Of a stretch of 64,000 nt of DNA, positions 24,694 through 36,400 are shown piece after piece. This stretch comes from Pyronema omphalodes. Its lineage: Eukaryota; Ascomycota; Pezizomycetes; Pezizales; Pyronemataceae. The notes below the pieces were generated by a model. That model was not told the DNA's origin. It was given only the letters and a program-made list of their open reading frames with translations, and did not search any database. The DNA lies in assembly GCA_024516155.1 (NCBI GenBank), contig JAJJXM010000003.1, forward strand, positions 1,116,001 through 1,180,000, read 5' to 3'. Within the stretch, counting starts at the first letter, position 1; each line of letters starts with the position of its first letter. A program made the translations under genes and the position numbers.

Positions 24694-26518
24694 TCATTGC
24701 TGTGCTGGAAGTACTTCACAAGCCGCTGGTTTACGACCTCGTAAGATCACACTAACTTATCAGCTGATATTATCTCCTTTTAAGGGATAGTGAAGACTTA
24801 CAAAGTTGTATACAGCCTCGCCCTTTTGTTAAGAATATCTTTCTTTGCCTTATCCATCATTTCCTGCGGATCGATATTTTCGCCTTGACCGATAATAGCG
24901 AGAGTGAATCCCTCGATTCCATCAAGATAATTCAGTAAATTATATCGGCCAATTTCTTTTTCATTAATGTCGTCCGACCACGTGCCGATTGGTAAGCGAT
25001 AACGTGTCTCGGTTACATCTACAAATCCAACCGTCTCCATGAGTGCCTTGAATTCAAATACCTCCTCGCCACACACCCTGCCGAGTCGCGAGGATATGTC
25101 CGAGAAGAGATTAATTGTTCTCATTAATGACATATCGGTGTAGGCGGGATTATCAGAGTAGATTTTATAGGGACTTTCATGTAACTCGAGCCATCCGTTT
25201 GGGTGTAGAGATCTGTATTAAGGTTATTAGAAGATGTAAACACCGATGTAACGATATTTCGGGTACCTACCGATAAGTCTCCTCGAAGAATCGTCTCCAA
25301 TTTGTGATTCCCCCTAACTAGGACTTATCAGTAAAAAGGCGACATGAAGTTTCAACGGCAAAGGCACACAAACCAGGTTTCGGGTATGAACCATAGAGAA
25401 ATAGTTGGGTGGGTACAACCAATTATCGTCTGCATCATCGATTTCAAAGGTGCAGTTATCCGGGGTTGCAACCTGAATAGGAGAAAGATCTGTCCCGATC
25501 ACCTAAGATATGTCAGCATGGATCAACTATGGTATGCTTCCGTCTGTTTGCGGAGATGGGAACGGTGTGTGGAGAAAAAAAATACATACCCGAGAGTTCG
25601 GGAACTTGCTGCAGGAGAAAGACATATTAGCATTTGAAACCTTCAGCTCGGGTCCGAATCCATTTCCTGGGCTGGGGATACCCGGAATTGACTTCCGGAA
25701 ATTTATTAGCGAAACTTACTATGCCATATCGCTTGCCCAGACTCCTTCGGGAAAAATGTCAGCGGATTTTCATTCTTCAGAAAAATATCTTCTAAGACAT
25801 ATACAAACCTGTGCCTGTTCCAACATCTAGAACCCTTCTTGGATTTGATAACGGTGATAAATGCAGTTCCCCGTCGAGTCTGTTTCCCAGGGTCGAATTA
25901 GCATCTCCGATTCCGATGAGACATTCGATAAATGTGTAACGACGGAAGGGAACCTACAGAAGTGACAACATGGTATCTACAATCTGCATTCTATCTTGTT
26001 CTTGCTGTGTGACAATCCGTTAGCATCAATTGAATGTATTGTACCACGGCGACGGGTTTCCGAAAAGTACCTCATCGTTGGGTAGTAACCAATTGCCTTC
26101 TCGGTAAGATTGATAACGTCGGTTATTTTCATATCGATAGTTGGCGAGATTTGAATTTGTGCGGGTGAATGACGAAGCTGAGGAGTTCGTTTGTATGCTA
26201 AAAAGCGAATCTGAATCATCATCGTCTGAGCTGTTACTGTCGATATCCATCAGATCCTGTGATTGGCGCTAACATGTTAGCCAACGCTAACGATATTTCG
26301 GCTCCGCAGAAAGAAACTACACGTTATTGGATACCGGAGTTTCGTTTGTTACGACCCGACGTATGCAATCGTAATCAACTGGCCACAGACGCGCAGTGCC
26401 AGCGTGCTGGGACGAGGAAGCGCAGGGTATAAAAAAAATATGCAGTGCAAAATAAAGAACTTACATTGGTAAAGTAGTATCCCTTCGCTGGAATTGACAA
26501 TATTTTAACTGTGGCCAT
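24694..26518 (-). CDS. SAM-dependent methyltransferase, LaeA/UMTA-like, ten exons
   Basis: No single ORF shows this gene; it emerges when ten exons are joined: 26518-26465, 26268-26071, 26004-25958, 25879-25809, 25744-25720, 25608-25590, 25502-25374, 25317-25271, 25212-24802, 24751-24694. All introns are GT-AG, the frame closes, and the product is 352 aa. Residues 75-84 give the EGNWLLPNDE motif that precedes the fold in this family; motif I VLDVGTGTG is at 116-124, motif II-like VIGTDLSPIQ at 139-148, DDADDNW near 161-167, GWLEL at 203-207, and a GRKP-like end. Such proteins are class I methyltransferases; relatives include the global regulator LaeA, but most are uncharacterised, so substrate and role are open. 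Exon 6 is only 19 nt. The intron 7 junction has an alternative reading (GTGTGC donor with TTAG acceptor) changing two residues. The N-terminal Asp/Ser-rich segment (about 25-40) is probably disordered. Confidence 0.85.
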
Positions 26519-28460
26519 TTTGAATGCACGAATTCGTGGTTGGGGTGTTTGAGGGGTATTGCTGATCTGTGTCGTGTAAAGTGACGAGGGGAGTGAAGAG
26601 AATGTTCGCCCTTATAGTCTTCGTATGTAGCCTCCTCCTACGTGCTATCCGCTACGCCGGGTATGTCGTTGCTGTCAACACGCAGGGACAACAGTGTGAT
26701 GACAACTGGAGTTTTGAAAGATCAAAAAAGAATGGTGGGACGTGGCAGATGGAATTTGCGACTCGGTGTTCCAGAAGTATGGATACGGTGAGGCAAGAGC
26801 TGTCAGTCCGGTGGAAACGTCAAAGAGAGGAGAGTTGAGTAGTGAAAGCGAAGAGAGGGTAGCTTGTCTGTAGTAAAGTACCCTTCTTCTCGGAAAGCAA
26901 ACGAACTACGTAATAACCCAGGTGCTGAGAACAGATGGCGGTTACCAAGAAGATCTTGTTTCCGAGGGAGTGGTTCCTTATTATTTAGTGCAGAAATTCT
27001 TGAGACACATACCAGTGGAGAATTCCTTTCCCCTGGGTTTCCTCAGTTTCGGGAATCGGGGGGAGGAGGGAGGAGTCCAGACTAGATTTGCTCGGGCCTC
27101 GACGCTTCGAGATGCAACACCCGTGCGGTCCGGTTCCTCTTTTGTTTTTCGAAGATTGAAAAACAAGTGTAGAAAAACCGAAGCAAGCCAATCCTAGTTT
27201 TGTTCAAAAAGGAATAGAATCTAATGAATGCTTGTTCCCAGAATAAAATACTGTACCTCGAGACTCAATAAGGGGAGTTCTTTGTCTTCAGCGCAAGTCA
27301 CACAATTGGTTTTTTTCTTTTCTTGTTACTGTCATTACATTCGATCACAGCTACTCAACGTGTCACCACCCATCGCCGAGATTACTGAACATCCATTCTC
27401 GTACTGTTTTAAGGGAAAAAAAGAAACAATTCCATGCAAGCCACAGAATCTCGAAAAAAGAAAACAGAAACAAAAAAAAACCATACAGTAGTGGCTTTGA
27501 GGCTTTTGTAGCTTGCTCAATCCTTAAGCAGGGATCGCCCGGCGATTCGGGTCCTGTTCGACTATAATACGCTCAGACCTCTTGTCTGATACACCTCTAA
27601 ACCCTGGTGTGTAAAGGAGGACCATAATGCCGGGTCAGCCCACGAACCACCCAACCTCCCATCAATTCCCTTGGGTCGTCAAAGAGTACTATGTAGCTAT
27701 GTAACGTACCTGCAGTCCCGATCATCATATCCACTGTGGACCCTCGCTGGGATGTCTATCTAGTAGGAGGTAATCCGTAGCGGTAGGGGCGGCTTGGAAA
27801 TCTGGGATAGATTAAAGTGACGCAACAATTTACAGGGAAACAGCTAGAAGCTTGGGATTGGGAATATGTATGGGCCTTGGAGGGTGCCTTAGATACGACG
27901 CACCCCATATAACTCGGACATAACAATAGCATAACCACGACCCTCAAGGGTTCCTGAGAAAAACTGAGGGTTTTAACAGCCCCATAATATCCAATTGCAG
28001 TCGTAATAATCAAAATGAATTTTCTACTTCATGAAAGGAAGGCAATTATCTTGCCATTTCCAGTTGTATGAAGGGCGCGGGGAGGGGGCAGAAGTTTGGC
28101 GCAGTGATACAACAGAACGCCAAACTTACCCTTGTACCCGGGTACAGTATAATACAGTATGCATAAACATGGCCCGCGATCATGGCTTACCCCCAATAAT
28201 TCGATCCACATCTTCAGTTGTTTTAGGAGTCCAAGGACCCGAACACATATCCGACCCAACATTCCGGGAACGACCTTGTTCGGTTCTCCGCAAACGGACC
28301 AACACCCATGACGAATAAGGAAGGAAAGAGAAAAAGAAGGAGGGATATGTATCAATATCCACTTCTTCTCCATTTCCCTCTATTTTTTTCACCGCTCATG
28401 AGGAGAGAATATCTGATCGATACCAAGCAAAATCAAATACGAGAGCAAACGCAGAAAGGC
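26519..28460. other. Intergenic region
   Basis: Upstream region of the minus-strand methyltransferase gene and spacer to the repeat block. No supported gene. A minus-strand ORF at 28180-28392 has coding-like composition and is followed by a GTAAG, but matches nothing I recognise. Confidence 0.5.
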
Positions 28461-28995
28461 CGAATACAGAGAAAAACAAAAACAAAACCCGACAAGAAAA
28501 AAAGAAAAGAAAAGAAAGAAGAAAAGAAAAAAAAAACCCCATACGCAGAATTACCAAGTAAATCATAAGACAGCCTCTCACATCTATATCTACTGCACTT
28601 CCAGTGTACATATCAATGAGATAATAACATATGTGTGACAAGCAAAAAAAAAGAAAGCCAAGAAGCCACATGGTAATCGAGCCTCTAAACCCCGTCTTTC
28701 GTTTATGCACATTTCAGTCTTACCCACCCTCCCACCCATACCCATCTAAGCGATACCCATGTCTTTGAAATAATCAGTAATGAATTATCAATGATATAAT
28801 CGGTGACCACCGAAGCCTTTGCTGAGTGTTTTATCGAGAGCTGAAGTACATTGGCTTTTATAACTATGCGCGGTAAGAGGTAGGACATATTACATATCTT
28901 GTTGCGAATCATTACCCTTTGTGTTTGTTTTCTTTTTGTTTTTCATTTTTTGTGTTGGCGAGTAAGATTTATTGAAGTTGCTGAAGTTTCCGAAT
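28461..28995. repeat. Direct repeat copy 1, left part (LINE target)
   Basis: Nearly identical to 52814-53345, with a few substitutions and small length changes in A- and T-runs. It stops exactly where the LINE begins and resumes after it at 51329, so this is the left half of an interrupted copy of a unit of about 700 bp. No coding capacity is recognised in the repeat. Confidence 0.9.
28982..28995. repeat. Target-site duplication of the LINE, left copy
   Basis: The 14-mer TGAAGTTTCCGAAT is repeated at 51329-51342, immediately outside the other end of the LINE. Confidence 0.88.
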
Positions 28996-29321
28996 TTGAT
29001 TTTGATTTTAATCATACACCGTTCGAGGCCTTTAAGGCCTATGCGGGAAACTAAATCCGTTTTTCCTGTCCTCGTGGCCGAGACCACCTAAAGAGGCTCC
29101 CCAATCTCCTGCTCCCCGTGACGTCCCCGAAAAGATAAGTAAATAAAGAAACACCCAAAGAGAAACAAAAAATCCCAAGCCCCAGCCGAAACCTGACAGT
29201 CCCCCGTATCGCTCACACCTTCCCCTCTTATAACTAAAAAGAAAAAACCGTGAAAATCAAAAGAAAAGTAATGAAAAAATTTACAATTCGCCCTCCAAGC
29301 ACCTGGCCCTTCTGCCCATGC
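28996..29321 (-). other. 3' UTR and tail of the LINE
   Basis: Non-coding stretch between the ORF2 stop and the left target duplication. On the minus strand it ends with AAAATCAAAATCAAA, a short simple-repeat tail typical of non-LTR elements that do not use long poly-A. Confidence 0.75.
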
Positions 29322-29783
29322 CTATACGTATCTTCTGCCTATCTCCGTTGCAGATAAAAATTCCAAGATCGCTTTCGTGAGTCGATCGTCCCTAAATAAA
29401 TCCACCACCTTAAGCCTTCCTCTCGGCCTTCCCCTCCGTCCCCGTATTCTCTCAACCTCCTCTTTCAACGTCTTGAACTCCTTTCGCCAGCGGGGGCATT
29501 CTCCAAACAAATGGCCTCTGGTTTGTCTTTTTTCCGACTGGCACCACCAGCACCGGTCCGACTCTTTTTTCCTAACGCGCACCAGATGGGTGCCGATGAG
29601 GGCGTGGCCTGAAGCAAGCTGGAGGAACACAGCTGCTCGGCGTTTGGGGAGGGAAACCAATTCAGGGCGGATTCCCCATTTTTGGCGGGGGCGGAAGGAA
29701 CGGCTGGTCGCTGTTTGTTGCTTAATCCAGCGACGAGTGATAGTTGATGTCGTTTCCGTTGCGATCCGGTTGAGGTGCGCCAG
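29322..29783 (-). pseudogene. LINE ORF2, 3' fragment with CCHC motif
   Basis: Last part of the LINE polyprotein, separated from the rest by the outer Gypsy element inserted at GCCAG. It contains CWWCQSEKRQTRGHLFGEC, the Cys-Cys-His-Cys motif found at the C-terminus of Tad/R1-type ORF2 proteins and thought to aid nucleic-acid binding during target-primed reverse transcription. The reading frame resumes from the fragment that ends at 46079 on the far side of the insertion. The first codons of the apparent ORF above 29783 belong to the LTR. Confidence 0.88.
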
Positions 29784-31141
29784 TGTCACACCCTATATTG
29801 TGTGAGTATAGAATAGGTAACATGTATAACATTTAGAGAACATGGCAAACTCGACAGGAGAATGAATAATAAGGTTAGTATCCCGGGCCGGAACCCCCTG
29901 AGGAGCTCCAGCTAGCCACGTCACGTGATTCGTGACTTTCCGAAAGGACCTCACGAGGATCCCGGCCCGAGGCGTCGCTACCTGTTATTCACTGTCAGTT
30001 TGGGAGGATCACAGATGGATGGGAATGAGGAACAACTTACCTCATGGGTGTCGACTTACCCATGAGAAAACTACAGACGACGCTGATGGAGACAGAAGAC
30101 GACGGCGAAAGGACACCTCCTTATACTTGAGGTTGTGTTCCACCAAGCACGGCTCCCAGAGGGCTTGCAAGAGAAGGGAATTCTCAGGACAGTGCAAGGC
30201 AGACGAATAGGATCATCCGAGGTCTGAGTTGGGCGGATAGTCGGCCAAGGAACAAGGCAGAGTCTAGTCAGCCAACAGGAGTGGAGCTCAGGACAAGGGT
30301 CAAGATTGCGTTAGCATGAGACAACGTCCTGCAGCAAGGGACACCACTCAGGGAAACTGTTGGATGGAACTGATATGACGCGACCTTAGGCCAATGACTA
30401 CCAACTGCAAGATAAGACGGCGTTTGCGTACACACCAGGGTGTGGCTGCGCGCAAGTGCGCGCAGGTGCGGCTGTTATGACATCACACAGGAATGTGACG
30501 GGGCAGTGCGCTCCGGTAAGGCATAGTCTGCCTTATGATGTCAGATTCCTTCACTCGCAATCGAGATTCTCTAGGGAGATCTATGATCAAGACGACTCAT
30601 AAGATATATGACTCACATGTCATCATCAGAGGAGTCACTGCATTATGCGCTCAAGTGGAGTCACCCTCCACTAGGCGCTTAACCCCAATATCTGATTGGA
30701 AGGTGTGGTAGCACGGCAAGGAATGTCAAGGATTAATCTGATACGAAGGTCATCATGCAAGTGAGCAATTAATATAATTGCGCATGCAGCATGATGCGAG
30801 CCATCAGCAGATTTGTCAAAGAATTGACTCACGTCTTATCTCCTAGGCTTAGTTTGGAAGTTGGTTCCCTTGGGAAGTCTGGGCGAACTTGTAGACGAAA
30901 GTCTATAAAAGACCCTAAGTCTTCCCACCGTCTCCTCCAGCATCAGCAACTTGATCTCTTGTTACGACTATACCTTTCTACACCAAATACCTCAGGACGA
31001 GACCCTTAAGTTTATTCGGCCTGTGATCGATTAGTTGAACTTCCTAGCTCTTGGGAAATCTATTAGTTATCTATCTTGCGAACGAAGCGTTAACTGATCG
31101 GACAAACCTCTGTATTGAAAGCCTCAATACCCAGGTTCACA
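29784..31141 (+). repeat. 5' LTR of the outer Gypsy element
   Basis: 1358 bp, matching 44721-46078 except for two differences found by eye: C30155/A45092 and T30742/C45679. It begins TGT and ends ACA. A TATA box lies at 30904-30910 and a GC-rich GCGCGCAAGTGCGCGC-like imperfect palindrome near 30450. Confidence 0.95.
30904..30910 (+). promoter_or_regulatory. TATA box of the outer LTR promoter
   Basis: TATAAAA inside the 5' LTR, about 240 bp before its end and followed by a C/T-rich initiator-like stretch. This is a plausible U3/R boundary; the transcription start is inferred. Confidence 0.6.
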
Positions 31142-31262
31142 CTATAAACTTAAGGCTCAAGCTACTAAGTTTACTTATCGACACGAATACGGAAGACCCT
31201 CTTCTAGGGCAAGAAACACCAACACTCCTCCAAAAAACTACAAACGAAAACTTCAATCTACA

Positions 31263-32316
31263 ATGGCCTCACACAGACTCACCGGCGGTGCCACCCATGA
31301 TGACGGACTTGATGCGCCTATGGCTGATACTGTCAGCATCACCCGTCCTCGCTCCTGGGAGGAGGTCACCTCTGTGGGACCACCAAGGGTTCATCATGGC
31401 ACCACTCTTCACCTAGGCGAGGTGCCACAGTGGGTGATTTTAATGATGGAAAGGATGAATTCGACTGAGGAGGACATTAAGAGATTGATGGAAGCAGCAG
31501 GATCAGGAGCTGCAATGAACGAAGAACTACAACGGATGAAGGGACTCTATCAGGAAATGGCCCAGGGGATGCAGAAAGCTTACGACATCCTAGCAAAGAA
31601 GGGGAATCTTGACCAAGAGGTCAACCTTCAAACTGTTACCAGACTCGTTCAGGCCAGCAACGACTTTGCCGGCCAAGTTTGGAGGACAATTGGCGAACTT
31701 GCCACGGACACTCAAACCAAAGAGGCAGCCAACCAAGCGGCTGCAGAAAGACTCAAACACGGCATTCAGACGACCAATGCCATCCTCGAAGCCTTTGCCC
31801 AGAGGCAATTACAAATCAACAAGGAAATCGAGGAATGGGCCTTTCAAAAAAATACACAAGACGCCATCCGAGAGCAGGATGATGAACAAAGAGATAGGCG
31901 GATTGCAGCTCTTTCTAGAGCTGAAGAGGTGCACCAGCAACGTCTGCTGGATTATGAAGAGCAGAGAGAGGAGGAAAAGATGGAATTGGTAAACAAGGTT
32001 ATTGGCCTTGTTATGTCAAAAATCCAGAGAAAGGAGCATTTCGATGCTAAGTCTCTCACCGAGGCTATGCATGAGGAGATGACTCCCAGACCTCCCTCCC
32101 TCGGCAGAGCACCTGAAGTCCCCTTGCCTCCATCAGAGGATGGAACCCCTGCAGACAACGGCAGAAATGGTGGTAGGGGCAGTAAACCACCAGGAGGAGG
32201 ACTCCCACCACCTCCACCACCACCATCTGATCCTTCGGACGGCGAAGACTCAGATGATTCATACATCAGAAAAGCGTTGGAGAGAAAGCGCCAGGAGCGC
32301 AAACAAAAGGCTCAAC
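31263..32316 (+). pseudogene. Outer Gypsy gag, 5' part, interrupted
   Basis: 351 codons from the first ATG after the 5' LTR. The product is Gln/Glu/Lys-rich and probably coiled-coil over residues 55-260, with a proline run ([17 protein letters not shown]) near the break. The inner Gypsy element entered after the first base of the next codon. The frame on the other side, from 39719, is the same once one TCAAC copy is discounted, so gag was open before insertion. Unlike typical fungal Gag, the capsid-like domain and zinc knuckle come only in the second part, so the intact protein would have been unusually long (about 730 aa). Confidence 0.85.
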
Positions 32317-33456
32317 TGTAACGGCGAACAAGGGAGAGATAGCTGACGGAGAACCTGAGGGCTCTTCTCAATTATTCACTCTTGAGTTCAATGGATATAT
32401 CCTTATAATAACTTCAACGTTAGAAACTCTTAAGCTGTGTCTAGCATCAACTTAAAGACTTTCTGTGTTTAGAAGTTAAGGAAATAAACAAAGATTTCAA
32501 GGGACAAAGAGATCCAAAGACGGGGACGAGAACGAGGACGTAAACAAAGATTTTCGACAAAGTATTTGAATTTGTAAATAAACAAATAACTGTGTAAGGA
32601 GAAAAGAAAAACAAAATAAACAAACAAAGAAACAATCCTCTTATATACAATTTTTCCTCCTTACACGCCGAGCCACTGCTTGCAGAATTTTCCCGAAAAA
32701 TAACTAAGTAAACAACGCGGTCGCGGTTGCGCGTTCTAGACGCGCTAACGCGTTCGTACCAAATTAGCGTGTTTGCGTGCACAGCCTCGTCGCGCGCTCG
32801 TTAGCGTATCTCGCGTGCGCGATAGCGTAACTCGCGTGCGCGGTAGCGTACTTCGCGTGCGCGCTAGCGTAACCCTAAGCGTAGTCACGCGCGCGCTTCC
32901 GTAACCCTAATCGTGCGCGTGCGTCCGTAACCCTAGCCCTAGCTGTGCGCGTACGGTCACAAACCTAACCCTAGTTTGTGTGCGTGCGGGTGCAACCCTA
33001 ACCCTAGTCACGTGAATCCAGATCAGCTGCGATTGGAAAGATGGTGCAATACTGATAAGGTCACATGACTAGATCTTATCTTATCGATAAGATGATCGTG
33101 CCCTAGCCCTAGTCACGTGTGCGCACATTAGTAGACCAGTGCGCGTGCATACTGATCTACTATTGATTAGAGCACGTGACCGATCTTATCTAATCGGATA
33201 AGATGATCGGTAGACCGTAGGTATGGAATTTCCGAAAAGGGATCCGAGCTGACCCCTAACCCTGGGGGTAAGTCACGTGACCTTTTTGACAATTTGGGAA
33301 TTGAGCGTAACCCTAACCCAGGCGAGTGACGAGTGATGATCGAAGACCGGAGGATAATAGAAATAAATAAACAAACGAGTGCTGGATAATGAAGCGAATG
33401 ATAATAGGTGAATGAATGACGAGGAGGGGGAAGGTAATAATTCTCGAGCCGTGACA
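32317..33456 (-). repeat. 3' LTR of the inner Gypsy element
   Basis: 1140 bp; identical by eye to 38574-39713 except C33062 versus T39319, a CpA to TpA difference on the plus strand. Contains the same telomere-like, CACGTG and GATA motifs as the other copy. Confidence 0.95.
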
Positions 33457-33472
33457 GGATCCCCCTTCTTGG
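33457..33472 (-). promoter_or_regulatory. Polypurine tract of the inner Gypsy
   Basis: On the minus strand CCAAGAAGGGGGATCC lies directly against the 3' LTR, the place of the second-strand primer in LTR retrotransposons. Confidence 0.7.
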
Positions 33473-33495
33473 ACTGAGCTCCGGCGAAGTAACTT

Positions 33496-36400
33496 CTAAG
33501 ATAAGTTGGGGAGGGGTCCCGGTTTATCGGGGTACTTTTTATGAAAGTCGTCAACGGCTTTACTGTCGGAATGGAGTTCGGCGGGTTCCCAATCGGGCAT
33601 ATCGTATCCAACCCATTTAACCATGTACTGAAGTTTCTTCCGGTGAATTCGGGAGTCGAGGATAGCTTCGATGAAGTATTCGTCTTCACCGTCGATTTCC
33701 ACCGGGGGTGGTGGGTCTGATTGTTGACCGGGGTAGGGGTCATTCGCAGCGGGTTCCAATAAGGAAACATGTTGAACGTTGTGACATTTCATTGTCGGAG
33801 GTAGTTCTAATCGATAGGCATAGGGGGATACTTTGGCGATAATCTTGAGGGGTCCGTAACGTTTGTTGTCTAATTTCCGGGAGGGTCGACGGGTTTTCCA
33901 ATTACGGGCATTCATCCATACCAGATCTCCGGGCTGATAATTCGGTGACGGGAGTCGATGTTTATCGGCATTCTCTTGATAACGTAGGTTAGCTCTGTTG
34001 ATCTCAGCTCGTAAATGGTTATGGATTTCGGCGAGGGTTTTTGAAGTTGTGAGGGCCCGTCGATCGTTTACATCGTTCGTAGCTGCTGGAAGTAAATCGA
34101 ATTGGCAACGGGGGTCGAATCCTTTATTGGCAAAGAACGGGGAAGTTCCCGTTGTCTCGGATGCTTGGTTATTCGCAGCGAATTCCGCTAATGGTAACCA
34201 ATCAGCCCAATCGTCTTGAAGATAGTTGACGTGAGCTCGGAGGTATTGTTCCATAATGGCGTTCATTCGTTCTGTTTGGCCGTCCGTTTGGGGATGGAAT
34301 GCTGTAGATAATCGAGGCTCGATTCCCAAACGTCGACAGAGATTCTTCCAAAACAAAGCAGCGAATTGGGGTCCTCGATCAGAGATAATGGTAAGAGGGA
34401 GTCCATGCAATCGAAAGATGTGGGTAATAAACAAAGACGATAATTCCTTTGCGTCGATGTCTGTTCGACAGGCAATCAGATGTCGTTCTTTGGTTAATCT
34501 ATCCACAACTACCCAAATTGCATCACACCCATTGGACCATGGTAATCCTGTTACGAAGTCCATTGATATGTCCTGCCAGGGTCTTTCTGGAATAGGTAGT
34601 GGACGTAGGATACCAAACGGGGCATGTCTGGTAGGTTTCGAACGTTGGCAGGTATGACAATTTCGAATATATCTTTCCACGTCTGTCCTCATCTGGGGCC
34701 ACGTATAGGTTCTTGAGAGGTATTCTAATGTTTTAGATCTACCTGGGTGTCCAGCCGTAGGAGAGTCGTGGTGTTGTTGCATTAGGTGTAATCGTAGGGG
34801 TTCGTAATTCGGGACCCACAAACATCCCCGGTAGAGTAAACGGTTATTGTTTACTGTACATTCGGCTAATGTAATGTCTTTACAATAACGAGTGTTATTG
34901 TTTAGCATTTCAATAACCTTAGTAGGGAATGGGTCTTTATCGTAGGCTTCCGTGAAGAGCTGGGATAAGGTGGGGTTTGTTTGTTGTGGGTCCGGTATTA
35001 CGGTTTGTTGCGAATTCGGTATTGTTTGTTGATTACTGGGGGTAACAGCCGCAACGTGAAGGATATTCTCTGGCTTAATGATCGTTGTGTGGTTCTCTAG
35101 GGAGCGTTCATCCCCCTCTTTAGGCAGATCTCCGGATCGACGAGTCAGTGCGTCTGGTTTACCGCCTGCGGTACCGGGGCGGTAAACAATCTTAAAATGA
35201 AACAGAGACAAGAACTGGGACCAACGGGCTTGACGGCGGTTCAAGAGCTTTGTCGAAGTGAAATATTCCAGATTCTTATGATCTGACAGTACTCGGATAG
35301 GATTAATAACAGATTGTAATTCGGGACGCCATTCTTCAAAAGCCCGGACGATAGCCATGAGTTCTTTATCGTATATCTCATAATTACATTCGGCGGGGGA
35401 ATGTTTCTTTGAGAAGTAAGCAATAGGATGTAAGATTCCTTCATCATCATATTGAGAAAGAACTCCGGCGGAGACATAATCAGAAGCATCGGTTTCGACA
35501 ATAACATCCCGGTCTGGGTCGAAACGAGCCAAAACGGGGGCGGATGTAAATGTTGATTTCAATTCCTCAAAGGCCTGTTGTTGGGATTCCGACCAGACGA
35601 AAGGAACTCCTTTACGTGTGAGTAACGTGAGAGGTTGGACTATTTTTGAATAGTTCTTAACGAAACGTCGATAGAAGTTTGCGAATCCCAAAAACGCTCT
35701 AACATCTTTGAGGTTCCGGGGAGATTCCCAATCTCGAACTGCAGTAATCTTCTCAGGGTCCATCTTTATACCTTCTGTACTAATGATGAGTCCTAAGTAC
35801 TTTACTTCCTTCTGGTGGAACTCGCATTTCTCTGGTTTGAGATGTAACCCTGCTTTTTCGAATGCTTCGAGGATCAATTTAACATGTTGTTTATGTTCTT
35901 CGAGATTATCCGAATAGATCAGGGTGTCATCCAAATAGGCAGTACAGAATCGATCCAGGTAAGGTGCCAATACGTCGTTAATGAAGTTCTGAAACGTAGC
36001 AGGGGCATTGGTAAGTCCGAAGGGCATAACCAATGATTCGAATAATCCGTACCGGGTGCGAAAAGCGGTTTTCCATTCTTCCCCATTTGCCATACGTATC
36101 AAGTTATACGCTCCCCTAATGTCGAGCTTAGTGAACCACTTAGCTCTTGAAAGGTTCATTAAGGTGTCCTGCATCAGGGGAAGAGGGTAGCGATTCTTGA
36201 TCGTTCCGGCGTTGATTCCACGATAATCGACCACCAAACGTAATGAACCGTCGCCTTTCTTTACGAAAAGAATGGGAGCGGCCGCTGGGGACGAGGAGGC
36301 ACGGATGAAACCTTTGGTAAGGTTCTCATCTAACCAACGTTTCAATTCCTCCAACTCTGGACGTGATAGGGAGTAAAGAGGACCGAAGGGAGGCTGAAAA

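Noticed and set aside
28180..28392. Minus-strand ORF with coding-like composition followed by GTAAG
   Set aside because: No recognised family and no continuation could be joined with confidence; left unannotated.
31142..31262. tRNA primer-binding site after the outer 5' LTR
   Set aside because: The sequence after the LTR does not match a tRNA 3' end that I can recognise; self-priming is possible but no complementary segment was found by eye.
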